Assembly: GCA_017535325.1 (NCBI GenBank)
Contig: JAFXUC010000048.1
Span: 1-64,000, forward strand
Length of the DNA: 64,000 bases
Reading direction: 5' to 3'
DNA from: Bacteroidales bacterium
Lineage (GTDB): Bacteria; Bacteroidota; Bacteroidia; Bacteroidales; UBA3824
Positions within the stretch are counted from its first letter, which is position 1. Each line of letters starts with the position of its first letter. Positions 15,187 through 24,926 of the stretch are shown here, piece by piece. The position numbers and the translations under genes were made by a program. Below the pieces are notes generated by a model that worked only from the letters and a program-made list of their open reading frames with translations, had not been told where the DNA came from and did no database searches.

Positions 15187-17763
15187 ATGGAATTTATTCG
15201 TCAAATATTTGATAGATTGAACCTTAGGAGCAAGATAGCCCTAATGTTTGCCGTATTGTCGGTATACGTTATATTCTTCGGGGTTTATGTATTTTTTCTT
15301 GTCAGCGGCGTCAAAAACGACATTGACTCGTTTACCACCCGTCAGGCTAACGGTATTTACCCCCTTTACGCGATGACCGAGGATATTTATTCTTTGGTCG
15401 TTCAGAATCACGCCATTGTAGAAAACGAGACTGACGTAGTGGCTATTCAACGCCATCACAACAAGTTCAACCAGTTTTACGAGATAAGACTCAAAGAGTA
15501 CGAGAATACCTTGCAGACCTCCGAAGAACTCAAAATGCTTGACAGGTTCAAGAGTGAGTTTGTCATTTATCAGAACATCAACAAGGACATTATCCGCCTG
15601 ATGATTAACGGCAACGTTGAGACGGCGCGTCAGTTGTTGTCAATCAAGGAGATAAGCGCGTTCAACCAAATGCGCAAAACCCTTGACCAGATGTATCAGA
15701 TGCACAGAAAAAATCTTTTGGCGGGCGAACAGTCTATCAGAGACGAGGTTTCTAAGACGCTTATTATTTCTGGCGTATTGATTTTGCCGCTTTTGTTGTT
15801 AGCGGCCTTTACTGCTTTATATATTATAAAGGTGTTGAAAAAATCTTTTGTGGATTTTGACGGTTTTACAAAACAACTCAGCAAAGGTATCATTCCGGAT
15901 ACAAAACTCACGGAAGACGGTTCTGATTTTGGTCAAATCAACAAAAATGTCAACGATACGGCAGAATTGTTTAAGAAACTTACGGAGTTTTCTAACGAGA
16001 TTGCAAAAGGCGTTTACGATGCAAAAGCCTCCGTTGAAGCACCTGAGGGTTCGATGGCAAAAAGTCTTATTGACCTGCGCGACCGTTTGGTGGAGACCGA
16101 AAAGGAGCAGAAACAACGTCGTTTGGAAGATGAGCAGCGCAACTGGACAACTCAGGGTCTTGCAAAGTTCGGCGACATTATGCGCCATTCCAACGACAAT
16201 ATTACGAAACTTTCCGACGATGTTATCAAAAACCTCGTACATTATATCAATGCGAGTCAGGGCGGTCTGTTTGTGCTTGACGACAGCGACCCGCAGCACA
16301 TCTTCTTGGAGATGGCATCGGCTTTTGCATACGACAGAAAGAAATTTTTGACAAGAAAAGTGCCTTTGGGAGACGGTTTGATCGGTGTTTGCGCTTTGGA
16401 AAAGAACACTATTTTTATTACCGACGTTCCGGAGGATTATATGGAAATTGAGTCAGGCTTGGGAGATTCAAAACCGAAATGCCTCTTGATTGTGCCTTTG
16501 AAATCGGAGGACAAAATCATGGGTGTTATCGAGTTGGCCTCGTTCAACATCCTGAAACCTTACGAGATACAGTTTGTGGAGCAACTCGGCGATTCTATCG
16601 CTTCTACCTTGTCGTCGCAGAGAATCAACATCAGGACGGCGGAACTTCTTTCAGAATCTCAGAAGAAGTCAGACGAGTTGGCTGTCCGCGAGGTTGAACT
16701 TCATAAGACGATGGACGAAATGACCGTTGCCCGCGACGAGGCTCAAAGACGTGAGGCGGAGATGGCAGGTATTCTTTCTGCCGTTGACGAGACACTTTTG
16801 AAAGCCGAACTTGACAATCAGGGCGTTTTTGAGTCGGCTAACCAGAAGTTCCTTTCCGCGCTCGGTTACCGCAAGGACGAACTTATCGGCAGAAACATCA
16901 AGACTATTCTCGACGACAAATATCTTGACAATTTTGACATCGTATGGCAAAATATTTGTGCGGGTCAGTCTTATCAGAACACTTACAACCAAAAGAACAA
17001 ATACGGCGAAGTGATTTGGCTTTTGGCGCAGTTTACGCCGATTTTCGACCAGAACGGCGAGGTTGTAAAAGTGCTTTATATTGCAAATAATATTACCGAA
17101 CAGCAGGTTACGGAGGAGAAAAACAAGAGACTTTTGGCGGAGAGTACCGAGAGGGCGGAAATGCTCATGGCAACTCAGGAAAGCATGGCAAAGAACCGTA
17201 TCGAAATGGTTTCCGTGATGACCGCAATCGACGAAACGCTTATGAAAGCCGAGTATTCTGTGGAAGGTAACTTGTTGGCTGCCAATCAGAAACACATCGA
17301 GACCATGGGTTATGACTTTGAGACGACAAAGGGCAAAAACATTTTAACGTTTATTCCCGATGAAGAAATTGTCGAATTTAAAGCATTATGGCAAAATGTT
17401 TGTGAAGGTAATTTACACCAAATGACAGTAAAACGTAAGAGTAAACTTACGGGACACGATATTTGGCTTATAAACCAATATACGCCGGTTAAGGACACAC
17501 AAGGAAAAGTTATCAAGGTCTTGTACACCGCTATCGACATCACGGCTCATAAAGAGATTGAAGAGCAGGCGATGAAACAAGTGGAAAATCTGAGAAAACA
17601 GAACGAAGAACTTTCTTCGCAACTCTCAATGACAAAAGCGAATGAAAGTTCGTTGAAAACCAAACTCGGCGAAATAGAGAAAGTTAACAGCCTTGCTGAA
17701 AGCGGACGGCAATCCTCAGTTGATGAAAAATATCACAATTGGCTGGCAAGTTTTGACAAGTAA
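15187..17763 (+). CDS. Membrane sensor with GAF and two PAS domains, no output domain
   Basis: An 858-residue inner-membrane protein. A first membrane helix lies near residues 17-39, a four-helix-bundle periplasmic region near 40-195 (as in MCP ligand domains), and a second helix near 196-216. The cytoplasmic part has a HAMP-like stretch, a GAF domain near 325-480, and two PAS/PAC domains near 535-640 and 680-785 that look like a tandem duplication (both contain VDETLxKAE/IDETLMKAE and end with VLYIANNIT/VLYTAIDIT). The protein ends in a coiled coil. There is no kinase, cyclase, phosphatase or MCP signalling tip, so it must signal through a partner. The GAF is clearly paralogous to that of the PP2C protein 71 nt downstream, the likely partner. 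It could also be methylated by the divergent CheR. Confidence 0.85.
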   Translation: MEFIRQIFDRLNLRSKIALMFAVLSVYVIFFGVYVFFLVSGVKNDIDSFTTRQANGIYPLYAMTEDIYSLVVQNHAIVENETDVVAIQRHHNKFNQFYEIRLKEYENTLQTSEELKMLDRFKSEFVIYQNINKDIIRLMINGNVETARQLLSIKEISAFNQMRKTLDQMYQMHRKNLLAGEQSIRDEVSKTLIISGVLILPLLLLAAFTALYIIKVLKKSFVDFDGFTKQLSKGIIPDTKLTEDGSDFGQINKNVNDTAELFKKLTEFSNEIAKGVYDAKASVEAPEGSMAKSLIDLRDRLVETEKEQKQRRLEDEQRNWTTQGLAKFGDIMRHSNDNITKLSDDVIKNLVHYINASQGGLFVLDDSDPQHIFLEMASAFAYDRKKFLTRKVPLGDGLIGVCALEKNTIFITDVPEDYMEIESGLGDSKPKCLLIVPLKSEDKIMGVIELASFNILKPYEIQFVEQLGDSIASTLSSQRINIRTAELLSESQKKSDELAVREVELHKTMDEMTVARDEAQRREAEMAGILSAVDETLLKAELDNQGVFESANQKFLSALGYRKDELIGRNIKTILDDKYLDNFDIVWQNICAGQSYQNTYNQKNKYGEVIWLLAQFTPIFDQNGEVVKVLYIANNITEQQVTEEKNKRLLAESTERAEMLMATQESMAKNRIEMVSVMTAIDETLMKAEYSVEGNLLAANQKHIETMGYDFETTKGKNILTFIPDEEIVEFKALWQNVCEGNLHQMTVKRKSKLTGHDIWLINQYTPVKDTQGKVIKVLYTAIDITAHKEIEEQAMKQVENLRKQNEELSSQLSMTKANESSLKTKLGEIEKVNSLAESGRQSSVDEKYHNWLASFDK

Positions 17764-17834
17764 AAAAAACAGAGGAAAAAAATTTTTTTATTGTAAAAAA
17801 ATCCGTACTTTTACAACCGTATTTTTAAAAGAAA

Positions 17835-20477
17835 ATGGCGAAGCAGGAAACTGACATAACAACAGCGGCAAGCAAGAGCAATTCAAGCCGGAATATGGTG
17901 CTCAAATACACCTTAATCGGTTTTTGTATCGGCTTGTTGTTCCCTCTTGTTTCTATTTTGACTGAGTTTCAAATCAAGCATATACAGTTTGATTACACAA
18001 AGATTCCGTATCTGCATGACAGAACACCTGTGCTTTTTGTCATAGACTTGGCTCCGATTGTCATTGCGCTTATTTTCAATTATTTTGCCGTTAAAAACCG
18101 CCGTCAGAATGAGGAGTTGGAAACGATGCTTGCTGAAAAGAATGAGATTTTCCGCAAAAACTCCTTGATTGCAAAGCGTATCGGAGAAGGTGATTTGTTT
18201 TTTGACACTTCTGAAATTGACGAGGACGACCTTCTCGGACGTTCGCTCCTTATAATGAAAAACAACCTTGTGGCAACCTCGCAGCGTGAAAACGAGCAAA
18301 ACTGGATTGCAAAAGGTAAGGAAATCATCGGTGACATCTTGCGTCAGAGAAACAATATCAGTGAATTGGCTTACGAGACTATTATTAATTTGATAGAGTA
18401 TATAGGAGCCGTTCAAGGAGCGTTTTATCTTTACGATGACGATAACAAAGTCCTCTCTAATATTGCAACTTACGCATACAACAGGAAAAAATACATAACT
18501 CAGGAATTTAAAATTGGTATCGGCTTGGTAGGTCAGGCGGCTTTTGAGCGCGACATCATTTACCGTAAAGAGATTCCTGATGATTATGTTACTATTTCTT
18601 CGGGTATTTTGGGGGACAAAAAGCCTAAAACACTGCTTCTTTCGCCGCTTATCAACGACGAAAAACTTCAAGGCGTTATTGAGTTTGCATCTTTGGAAGA
18701 TGATATGCCTGACAAAACGTTACGCCTTATAAAAGAGGTGAGCGAAATTATCGCGCAGACCATCTTCAACCTTCGTGTCAACGCCACTACGGAAAAACTC
18801 CTCCAAGAGGCGCAGACTATGACACGTCAGTTGCAGAAAAACGAGGACGAACTCCGCAAAAACGCCGAGGATATGAAAAAGGCGCAGTTGGAACTTCAAG
18901 AGGTCAACAAAAACTTGCAGGCGCAAATCCGCGAGGTGGAACGCGGTCAGAAACGTCAGTACGCCCTTTTGGAAAACGCCTCCGAGGTCATCTCAATTTA
19001 TGACGAAAACGCAATCGTAACCTACGAAAGCCCGTCTTCAAAGAGCATTTTGGGTTACGACCCCGATTATATTATCGGCAAGACTGCTTACGAAAAGTTC
19101 GACGACAACTCCCGGAGCAAGTTTCAGGAAGTTTTCAAGCAACTTTTGCAGCAGCCTGACGCGCCTGTTACGTTTGAGTATCAGTTCAGGAAGTCTAACG
19201 AGGAGGTGCTTTGGCTTGAAGCGAGCGGACGAAACCTTTTGAGCAACGCCGCTATTCAGGGCATTATCTTTAATACGCGCGACATCACCGTGCGCAAGAT
19301 TGCTGAAAAAGCGCAGCGTATGAGTGGTGAAATGCAGGCATTGTCAGAAAACTCCTTGGATGCAATCCTCCGTCTCTCGCCGGAAGGCAAGTTCTTCTAT
19401 GTCAACCCCGTGGCGGAAAAAGTTACCGGTGTCAAGAAAGAAGACCTTTTGCAAAAGCAAATTGACGATGTGGAACTCAACGAGAAAATCTCAGGTTTCT
19501 TCAAGGATGCTTTGTCGCAGGTTGTACAAAACCAGAGAATGTTCGATACGGAAACCACTTTCCCCGCTGTGGACGGCGGAGAGGATATTATCATTCAGTT
19601 CAACGCAATTCCGGAGTTCAACAAGGAGAAGGAGTTGGAGACCATTTTGTTTGTGGCTCACGACATCACAGAGCGCAAGCGTATCGAAATGGAAATCGAA
19701 GAAAAGAACAAGAGTATCACCGAGTCCATCAACTATGCTCAAAGGATTCAGTCTGCGATTATTCCGAGCCTCGATGCAATCGGAGCAAGACTGCCGAAGT
19801 TCTTTATGTTTTACCGTCCGAGGGACGTTGTCAGCGGCGACTTCCCGTGGTTTTTCGACAAGGACGAAAACATTTACATCGCGGCTGTTGACTGTACGGG
19901 ACACGGAGTGCCGGGCGCACTGCTCTCGTTTATCGGATATTTCAACCTTAACATAATAGCCGACCATGCCGACAAACTCAATGCGGGTCAGGTACTTGAC
20001 CTCTTGCATACTGGCGTTAAGAAGACTTTGAAACAAGACAGCGACGAGACGGAGGCAAGAGATGGCATGGATATTGCTTTATGTAAAATTAACTTTGAGA
20101 CCCAAACTTTACATTACGCGGGTGCTCACAGACCTTTGTATTACCTTAACAGCAACAAAGAGTTGATAAAATACAAAGGTACGCCTCAGGCCATCGGCGG
20201 AAAACCGACCAGAAAAGGCAAGGAAAAGGAATTTGAAAACTTTGAAATAAAGTTCAATCCGGGTGAAAAAGTATTCTTCTTCTCCGACGGTCTGCCCGAC
20301 CAGGTAGGCGGCGATGCCGGAAGAAAATACCGTCCGGGCAGAATAGAAGAACTCATAACAGGAAATCCTGATTTTACGATGGCTCAGTACAAGGAGTTGT
20401 TTGAGAACGATTTTCTGCAATGGAAGGGTTCTTACAAGCAGGTGGACGACATTCTGCTGATTGGTATAGAATTTTAA
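17835..20477 (+). CDS. SiaA-like PP2C/SpoIIE phosphatase with GAF and PAS sensors
   Basis: An 880-residue membrane protein. Two helices near residues 25-45 and 70-90 enclose a short outer loop. A GAF domain (about 165-320), coiled coil (320-375), PAS domains (about 380-495 and 500-620) and a C-terminal SpoIIE-type PP2C Ser/Thr phosphatase (about 635-880) follow. Metal-binding acids are visible in RDVVSGDF and AAVDCTGHGVPGALLS, and in FFFSDGLPDQ and KQVDDILL near the end. This is the role of SiaA in the SiaABC partner switch: it dephosphorylates SiaC, whose kinase SiaB is the next gene. The N-terminal region differs from Pseudomonas SiaA, which has a periplasmic Cache-like sensor. A weak promoter box (TACTTTTA) lies at 17816-17823. 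Confidence 0.87.
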   Translation: MAKQETDITTAASKSNSSRNMVLKYTLIGFCIGLLFPLVSILTEFQIKHIQFDYTKIPYLHDRTPVLFVIDLAPIVIALIFNYFAVKNRRQNEELETMLAEKNEIFRKNSLIAKRIGEGDLFFDTSEIDEDDLLGRSLLIMKNNLVATSQRENEQNWIAKGKEIIGDILRQRNNISELAYETIINLIEYIGAVQGAFYLYDDDNKVLSNIATYAYNRKKYITQEFKIGIGLVGQAAFERDIIYRKEIPDDYVTISSGILGDKKPKTLLLSPLINDEKLQGVIEFASLEDDMPDKTLRLIKEVSEIIAQTIFNLRVNATTEKLLQEAQTMTRQLQKNEDELRKNAEDMKKAQLELQEVNKNLQAQIREVERGQKRQYALLENASEVISIYDENAIVTYESPSSKSILGYDPDYIIGKTAYEKFDDNSRSKFQEVFKQLLQQPDAPVTFEYQFRKSNEEVLWLEASGRNLLSNAAIQGIIFNTRDITVRKIAEKAQRMSGEMQALSENSLDAILRLSPEGKFFYVNPVAEKVTGVKKEDLLQKQIDDVELNEKISGFFKDALSQVVQNQRMFDTETTFPAVDGGEDIIIQFNAIPEFNKEKELETILFVAHDITERKRIEMEIEEKNKSITESINYAQRIQSAIIPSLDAIGARLPKFFMFYRPRDVVSGDFPWFFDKDENIYIAAVDCTGHGVPGALLSFIGYFNLNIIADHADKLNAGQVLDLLHTGVKKTLKQDSDETEARDGMDIALCKINFETQTLHYAGAHRPLYYLNSNKELIKYKGTPQAIGGKPTRKGKEKEFENFEIKFNPGEKVFFFSDGLPDQVGGDAGRKYRPGRIEELITGNPDFTMAQYKELFENDFLQWKGSYKQVDDILLIGIEF

Positions 20478-20507
20478 AAAAAACGTTTCATCATAATGTA
20501 AACATAT

Positions 20508-21086
20508 ATGGCAAGTATGAAAGAACATAAAGAATCGCTTGATTTTGTTTATGACTTCTACGTTAAGATGAAGAGGAACAAAATAAATTTGGCATACGAG
20601 GGCGAAATAACGCATCAGATTACAAAGGCGTTTACTTCGCTTACCGAGACCAATATGGTCAGGGAGGAGGATGCGAGTTCGGTGCAAAAGAAGGTCTTTC
20701 ACGTTATGGTGGAGTGCCTTCAAAACATCAGCAAGCACTCCGAAGGCTCGCCAAATACCTCTGCAAAAGACGGACGGGGCATATTTATGGTCTCAAAGGG
20801 CGATACGGAGTACAATGTTACTACCGGAAACATTATTAAAAACGAAAACGTTGACAAACTGCGCGGGATTTTGGAGAACATCAACAAACTCGACAAAGAC
20901 GGGCTGAACAAACTTTACAAACAGCAGATGCGCGAAGGTCATATTTCTGACCGTGGCGGTGCCGGTTTGGGGTTTATTGATATTGCCCGCAAGACTGGAG
21001 AAAAACTGTTGTTCAGTTTCTTGAAAATCGACAGCACAAACTCATTTTTCGTATTAACATCAACAATTTCACGAATTAAAGAATAA
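20508..21086 (+). CDS. siaB: SiaB-family protein kinase (DUF6272)
   Basis: A 192-residue cytoplasmic GHKL-type protein kinase. The N-box-like helix is VECLQNISKHSEG near residues 68-80 and the glycine-rich box is DRGGAGLGFIDIARKTG near 148-164. In Pseudomonas SiaB phosphorylates SiaC on a threonine and so opposes the phosphatase SiaA. The gene lies 30 nt after the PP2C gene and 13 nt before siaC, the conserved order A-B-C. A second in-frame ATG 9 nt downstream (20517) is an alternative start. Confidence 0.85.
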   Translation: MASMKEHKESLDFVYDFYVKMKRNKINLAYEGEITHQITKAFTSLTETNMVREEDASSVQKKVFHVMVECLQNISKHSEGSPNTSAKDGRGIFMVSKGDTEYNVTTGNIIKNENVDKLRGILENINKLDKDGLNKLYKQQMREGHISDRGGAGLGFIDIARKTGEKLLFSFLKIDSTNSFFVLTSTISRIKE

Positions 21087-21099
21087 AAAATTTATTATT

Positions 21100-21483
21100 A
21101 TGCAAGTTATAAAAATACAAGGTTCGGACGATACACCTACAGTTACTCTTGACAAGGAGAACAACATTTTTGAAATTTCGGGAAGGTCTCTCCCCGAAGA
21201 CGTGGTGGCTTTTTACACTCCTATTTTGGACTGGCTCACCGAGTATGCTTCCGACCCGTTGGATAAGACAGTATTCAATTTCAAATTAGAGTATTTCAAT
21301 ACGGCTTCGTCAAAACTTCTTCTTGACGTTCTTTTGAAACTTGAAGATATAAAGAACGACGGACACGACGTTTTGGTAAAATGGCATTATCCCGATGACG
21401 ACGAGGATATGTTGGATGCAGGTACGGAATATGCCGATATTGTAGACGTTGAATTTGAGCAGGTACCTTATACTGTTGACTAA
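21100..21483 (+). CDS. siaC: SiaC-family regulatory phosphoprotein (DUF1987)
   Basis: A 127-residue protein, the usual length for SiaC. It is the switch protein that SiaB phosphorylates and SiaA dephosphorylates; in Pseudomonas unphosphorylated SiaC binds and activates the diguanylate cyclase SiaD. The conserved segment LEYFNTASSKLLLD includes Thr68, the same residue number as the phosphorylated threonine of P. aeruginosa SiaC. The fold signature ILDWLTEYASDP is also present. There is no siaD here; the next gene, 56 nt downstream, is a TerB/ABC transporter, which makes that transporter the candidate target. Confidence 0.87.
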   Translation: MQVIKIQGSDDTPTVTLDKENNIFEISGRSLPEDVVAFYTPILDWLTEYASDPLDKTVFNFKLEYFNTASSKLLLDVLLKLEDIKNDGHDVLVKWHYPDDDEDMLDAGTEYADIVDVEFEQVPYTVD

Positions 21484-21539
21484 CGTAAAAAGAATAATTG
21501 TCTTAAAATCAGAATTTTAACTTTTAGAATTCCGGCGTT

Positions 21540-24500
21540 ATGAGTGAAGAGATATTAAAGGCGTTGATTCAGATGTTTGCCCTTATTGCCAAGCAGGACG
21601 GCGGCATAGAGGACAAGGAATTGCAGTATGTGGAGAGTTTTCTTGTATCGCAGTTGGGTGCCGAGGCCTCTGAACCTGTAATGCTTGATTTTAAGAAGCA
21701 AGTCGGTCTTATTGAGGACGAAAAAACAAGACGCAAACGCGAGAGAGAACGTCTTAAAGCCTTGGAAGCGGGCATAGACCCAGAAAAAAAGGCAAAAGAG
21801 GAAAAAGACGCGCAGCTTACCTCCGTGAGGGAGTCGGTGAAAATCCTCGGTTTGTGTAAGAAAATCAACAAGACCATTAATACAAAACAAAAAGTCGTCG
21901 TATTTGTGCGTTTGTACGAGTTGGTGAACACGAGTAAAAAGTTTACCGACCAGCGTATGGCTATTATCAATACGGCGGGCGAGGTCTTCAATTTTAAGAG
22001 CGGTGTTATCAACGAGATTAAAAATTTCGTTATCAACAACGATATTAAAACTTTGGACTATCCCGCTATTTTGGCAATTTCCGACAACAAATACGATTTT
22101 GAACAGGCTAAACAAATTCATTGCGAGGGTCTTGACTCGGATATTTTTATCCTGAGGCAAGAAATGGAGACCGAAAGCGGCGAGTTGTATTTTATGCGCT
22201 ATACCGGAAGTCATGACGTTTATCTTAACGGCTCACCGATTTTCAGCGACCGTATTTACGCTTTCGCTCCCGGCGCAACCCTCAAAATGACAAAGGGCCG
22301 TCCTATTTATTACAGCGACGTTGTTGCGACTTTTCAGGCGGACAAGACTTTCGCCAATTTGTCGTTTAACGTTACAGATTTGGAGTTTAGGTTTCCCAAC
22401 AATGCCATCGGTCTCAGAAACATCAATTTTTCGGAGTGTCAGGGCAGGCTTGTCGGAATCATGGGTGCCTCCGGTGCGGGCAAAACTACGTTGCTTAACG
22501 TTTTGTCGGGCATTACAACACCCTCGAAAGGTTCGGTCAAAATCAACGGCATCGACCTTCATAGAGAAAAGGAAAAACTTGAAGGCGTTATCGGTCTTAT
22601 TCCTCAGGACGACCTTCTGATTGAGGAACTTACCGTCTTCGAAAACTTGTATTTCAGCGCGAAATTCTGTTTTAAGGATATGCCTGAAAACGAAATACGC
22701 GCAAAAGTGGATTCGGTCTTGAAATCCTTAGGGTTGTACGACAGAAAGGATTTGAAGGTCGGAAATTCGCTCAACAAACTTATTTCGGGCGGTCAGCGTA
22801 AACGTCTTAACATTGCTCTCGAACTTATCAGGGAGCCTTCCGTGTTGTTTGTTGACGAGCCTACTTCGGGTTTGTCGTCAAGGGACTCGGAAAACGTAAT
22901 GGACCTTTTGAGCGAGTTAACCTTAAAAGGCAAACTTATTTTTGTGGTCATTCACCAGCCGTCTTCTCAAATATACAAGATGTTTGACAAGATGATAATC
23001 CTCGACACGGGCGGTTATATGGTTTATTACGGGCATCCTACGGACGCTATTTCGTATTTCAAAACCATTGACGGTCAGGTCAAGAGCGAAGAGGGCGAAT
23101 GTCCGCACTGCGGTAACGCTACGCCGGAGGTGATTTTCGACATCATCGAGGCGAGAAAAGTCAACGAGTTCGGTTCCTGGTCAAACGAAAGGAAAATTGA
23201 GCCGCCTAAATGGGAGGAACTTTTCCACAAAAAAATTACGCCGGAAATTATCCCCGACGTTACGACCGAGCCGCCTAAGAACTTAAAAGTTCCGAATTGG
23301 TTGAACCAGTTTTTGACATATTTGAGGAGGGATTTCAAGTCGAAAATCTCAAACCTTCAATATATATTCCTGAACCTGATTGAGGCTCCTTTATTGGGCT
23401 TTATTTTGGCGTTCTTAATCCGTTATACCGCTGCAAACAGAGACGAATATGTCTTTTACGAAAACGAGAACATCGTGCCGTATATTTTTATGAGTATTAT
23501 TGTCGCTCTGTTTTTGGGACTTACGGTTTCGGCGGAGGAAATTTTCCGCGACAGGAAGATTTTGAAGCGGGAAGAATTTTTGAATCTTTCGCGGTCGAGT
23601 TATTTGGTGGCGAAAGTGGTGATTTTGGTGATGATTTCGGCAATTCAGTCGTCGCTTTACATTTTGGTCGGTAATTCGATACTGAATTTCAGCGAACCGT
23701 CGATGTATTTCTCTTTCTGGCTTGTGCTGTTCCCGATGTGGGTTTTGGCGAACATGATGGGCTTGAACATTTCGTCGGCGTTCAACTCGGCGGTAACGAT
23801 TTACATTTTGATACCGCTGTTGATGATTCCGCAGATGGCTTTGGGAGGTTCTATGTTCGCTTTTGACAAGTTGAACCAAATCATCGGAAGCGTCGGAAAA
23901 GTGCCGATTATCGCCGAATGTATGGCTTCAAGATGGGCATACGAGGCTTTGATGGTAAAACAGTTCAAGGACAACAAATTCGAGAGCAACTTCTACGAGT
24001 TTGAAAAACTGAAAAATAATTCTTCGTTCAAGCAGATTTACTACGTTGCCGAACTTAAAAAGGCAAACACAAACGCTTACGAATGTGTTGAAACATTGGT
24101 TGACGAGGATTATGAATATTCTGACGATATTGAGAAAGAAAAAATCGTAGACAGTCTGAACAACGTTATGGAATACAACCTCGCGCTTTTGAGAGAGGAA
24201 ATTGCAGAGGAAGTGCGGGTTTTCCCGGATATGGAGCCGGATTTTGAACTCTCTGATTTGGTTACTGACAAGTTTTCGGAGAGTTTATACAACGAGGTTG
24301 ATGATTATCTCTCCAAACTTGACTCATATTACGGCAAGCAGTTTAACATTGCCGATTCGAGGATTGAGTCGAGAAAGGAAGCCTTTGACAAGAAATCCAA
24401 AGGTTTGTACATAAGATACAGGGAACGTTATCATAACGAAAAATTGCAGGATATTGTAACAAATGTTTATGAAAAAAATAAAATAATTCGCTACAAAAAC

Positions 24501-24845
24501 CGTTTAATACAACAAGCGGATCCGGTATTTTTGGATGCTGACAATTCCGGTTTCTTCGGTTTCAGGGCGCATTTTTACGCTCCCAGAAAATGGTTTTGCG
24601 GCAGATATTATGATACGTTCAGTTTTAACATAGTGATTTTGTGGCTGTTCAGTCTTGTATGCTATGTTACGCTGTATTTTGACGTGCTGAAAAAACTTGT
24701 AGACTGGGGCGGCAATATTTCGTTGAAAGGATACAAGGAAAAACTCTTGAAAATGCTTCCTAAAAAAGGAGACAAACAGCCGGAGGAAGAAGTAAAAGAA
24801 GAGCCGGCGGAGAAAAAAACGGTTGCGGAAGAAAAAACGGAGTAA
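21540..24845 (+). CDS. TerB-FHA-like-ABC-G half transporter fusion
   Basis: A 1101-residue inner-membrane protein. Residues about 1-160 resemble a TerB tellurite-resistance domain (IKxDGGIEDKELQYVESFL type) with a charged helical insert. About 175-275 is a beta-rich FHA-like region (DIFILRQEM, HDVYLNGSPIFSDRIYAF). The ABC ATPase spans about 280-510: Walker A GASGAGKTT near 308-316, signature LISGGQRKRLNIALEL near 415-430, Walker B VLFVDEPTSGL. An ABC-2/ABCG permease follows from about 610 to 800, a long charged soluble insert from about 800 to 1020, one more helix near 1030-1050, and a Glu/Lys-rich tail. ABCG-type order is ATPase first. The substrate is unknown. An FHA-like region and co-transcription with SiaBC suggest control by phosphorylation. 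Confidence 0.82.
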   Translation: MSEEILKALIQMFALIAKQDGGIEDKELQYVESFLVSQLGAEASEPVMLDFKKQVGLIEDEKTRRKRERERLKALEAGIDPEKKAKEEKDAQLTSVRESVKILGLCKKINKTINTKQKVVVFVRLYELVNTSKKFTDQRMAIINTAGEVFNFKSGVINEIKNFVINNDIKTLDYPAILAISDNKYDFEQAKQIHCEGLDSDIFILRQEMETESGELYFMRYTGSHDVYLNGSPIFSDRIYAFAPGATLKMTKGRPIYYSDVVATFQADKTFANLSFNVTDLEFRFPNNAIGLRNINFSECQGRLVGIMGASGAGKTTLLNVLSGITTPSKGSVKINGIDLHREKEKLEGVIGLIPQDDLLIEELTVFENLYFSAKFCFKDMPENEIRAKVDSVLKSLGLYDRKDLKVGNSLNKLISGGQRKRLNIALELIREPSVLFVDEPTSGLSSRDSENVMDLLSELTLKGKLIFVVIHQPSSQIYKMFDKMIILDTGGYMVYYGHPTDAISYFKTIDGQVKSEEGECPHCGNATPEVIFDIIEARKVNEFGSWSNERKIEPPKWEELFHKKITPEIIPDVTTEPPKNLKVPNWLNQFLTYLRRDFKSKISNLQYIFLNLIEAPLLGFILAFLIRYTAANRDEYVFYENENIVPYIFMSIIVALFLGLTVSAEEIFRDRKILKREEFLNLSRSSYLVAKVVILVMISAIQSSLYILVGNSILNFSEPSMYFSFWLVLFPMWVLANMMGLNISSAFNSAVTIYILIPLLMIPQMALGGSMFAFDKLNQIIGSVGKVPIIAECMASRWAYEALMVKQFKDNKFESNFYEFEKLKNNSSFKQIYYVAELKKANTNAYECVETLVDEDYEYSDDIEKEKIVDSLNNVMEYNLALLREEIAEEVRVFPDMEPDFELSDLVTDKFSESLYNEVDDYLSKLDSYYGKQFNIADSRIESRKEAFDKKSKGLYIRYRERYHNEKLQDIVTNVYEKNKIIRYKNRLIQQADPVFLDADNSGFFGFRAHFYAPRKWFCGRYYDTFSFNIVILWLFSLVCYVTLYFDVLKKLVDWGGNISLKGYKEKLLKMLPKKGDKQPEEEVKEEPAEKKTVAEEKTE

Positions 24846-24851
24846 AAAATA

Positions 24852-24882
24852 TTTGGAAATAAAAACATTTTTTGTAGTTTTG
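24852..24882 (+). promoter_or_regulatory. Consensus Bacteroidota promoter (TTTG-N19-TAGTTTTG)
   Basis: TTTG at 24852-24855 and TAGTTTTG at 24875-24882 are separated by exactly 19 nt, the textbook -33/-7 arrangement in this phylum. The start site would be near 24889, so the lipoprotein gene has its own strong promoter and is not merely the tail of the signalling operon. Confidence 0.75.
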
Positions 24883-24926
24883 CACTCTAAAAATGTATAT
24901 TTGAACAGAAAAATTATAGGGAGATT

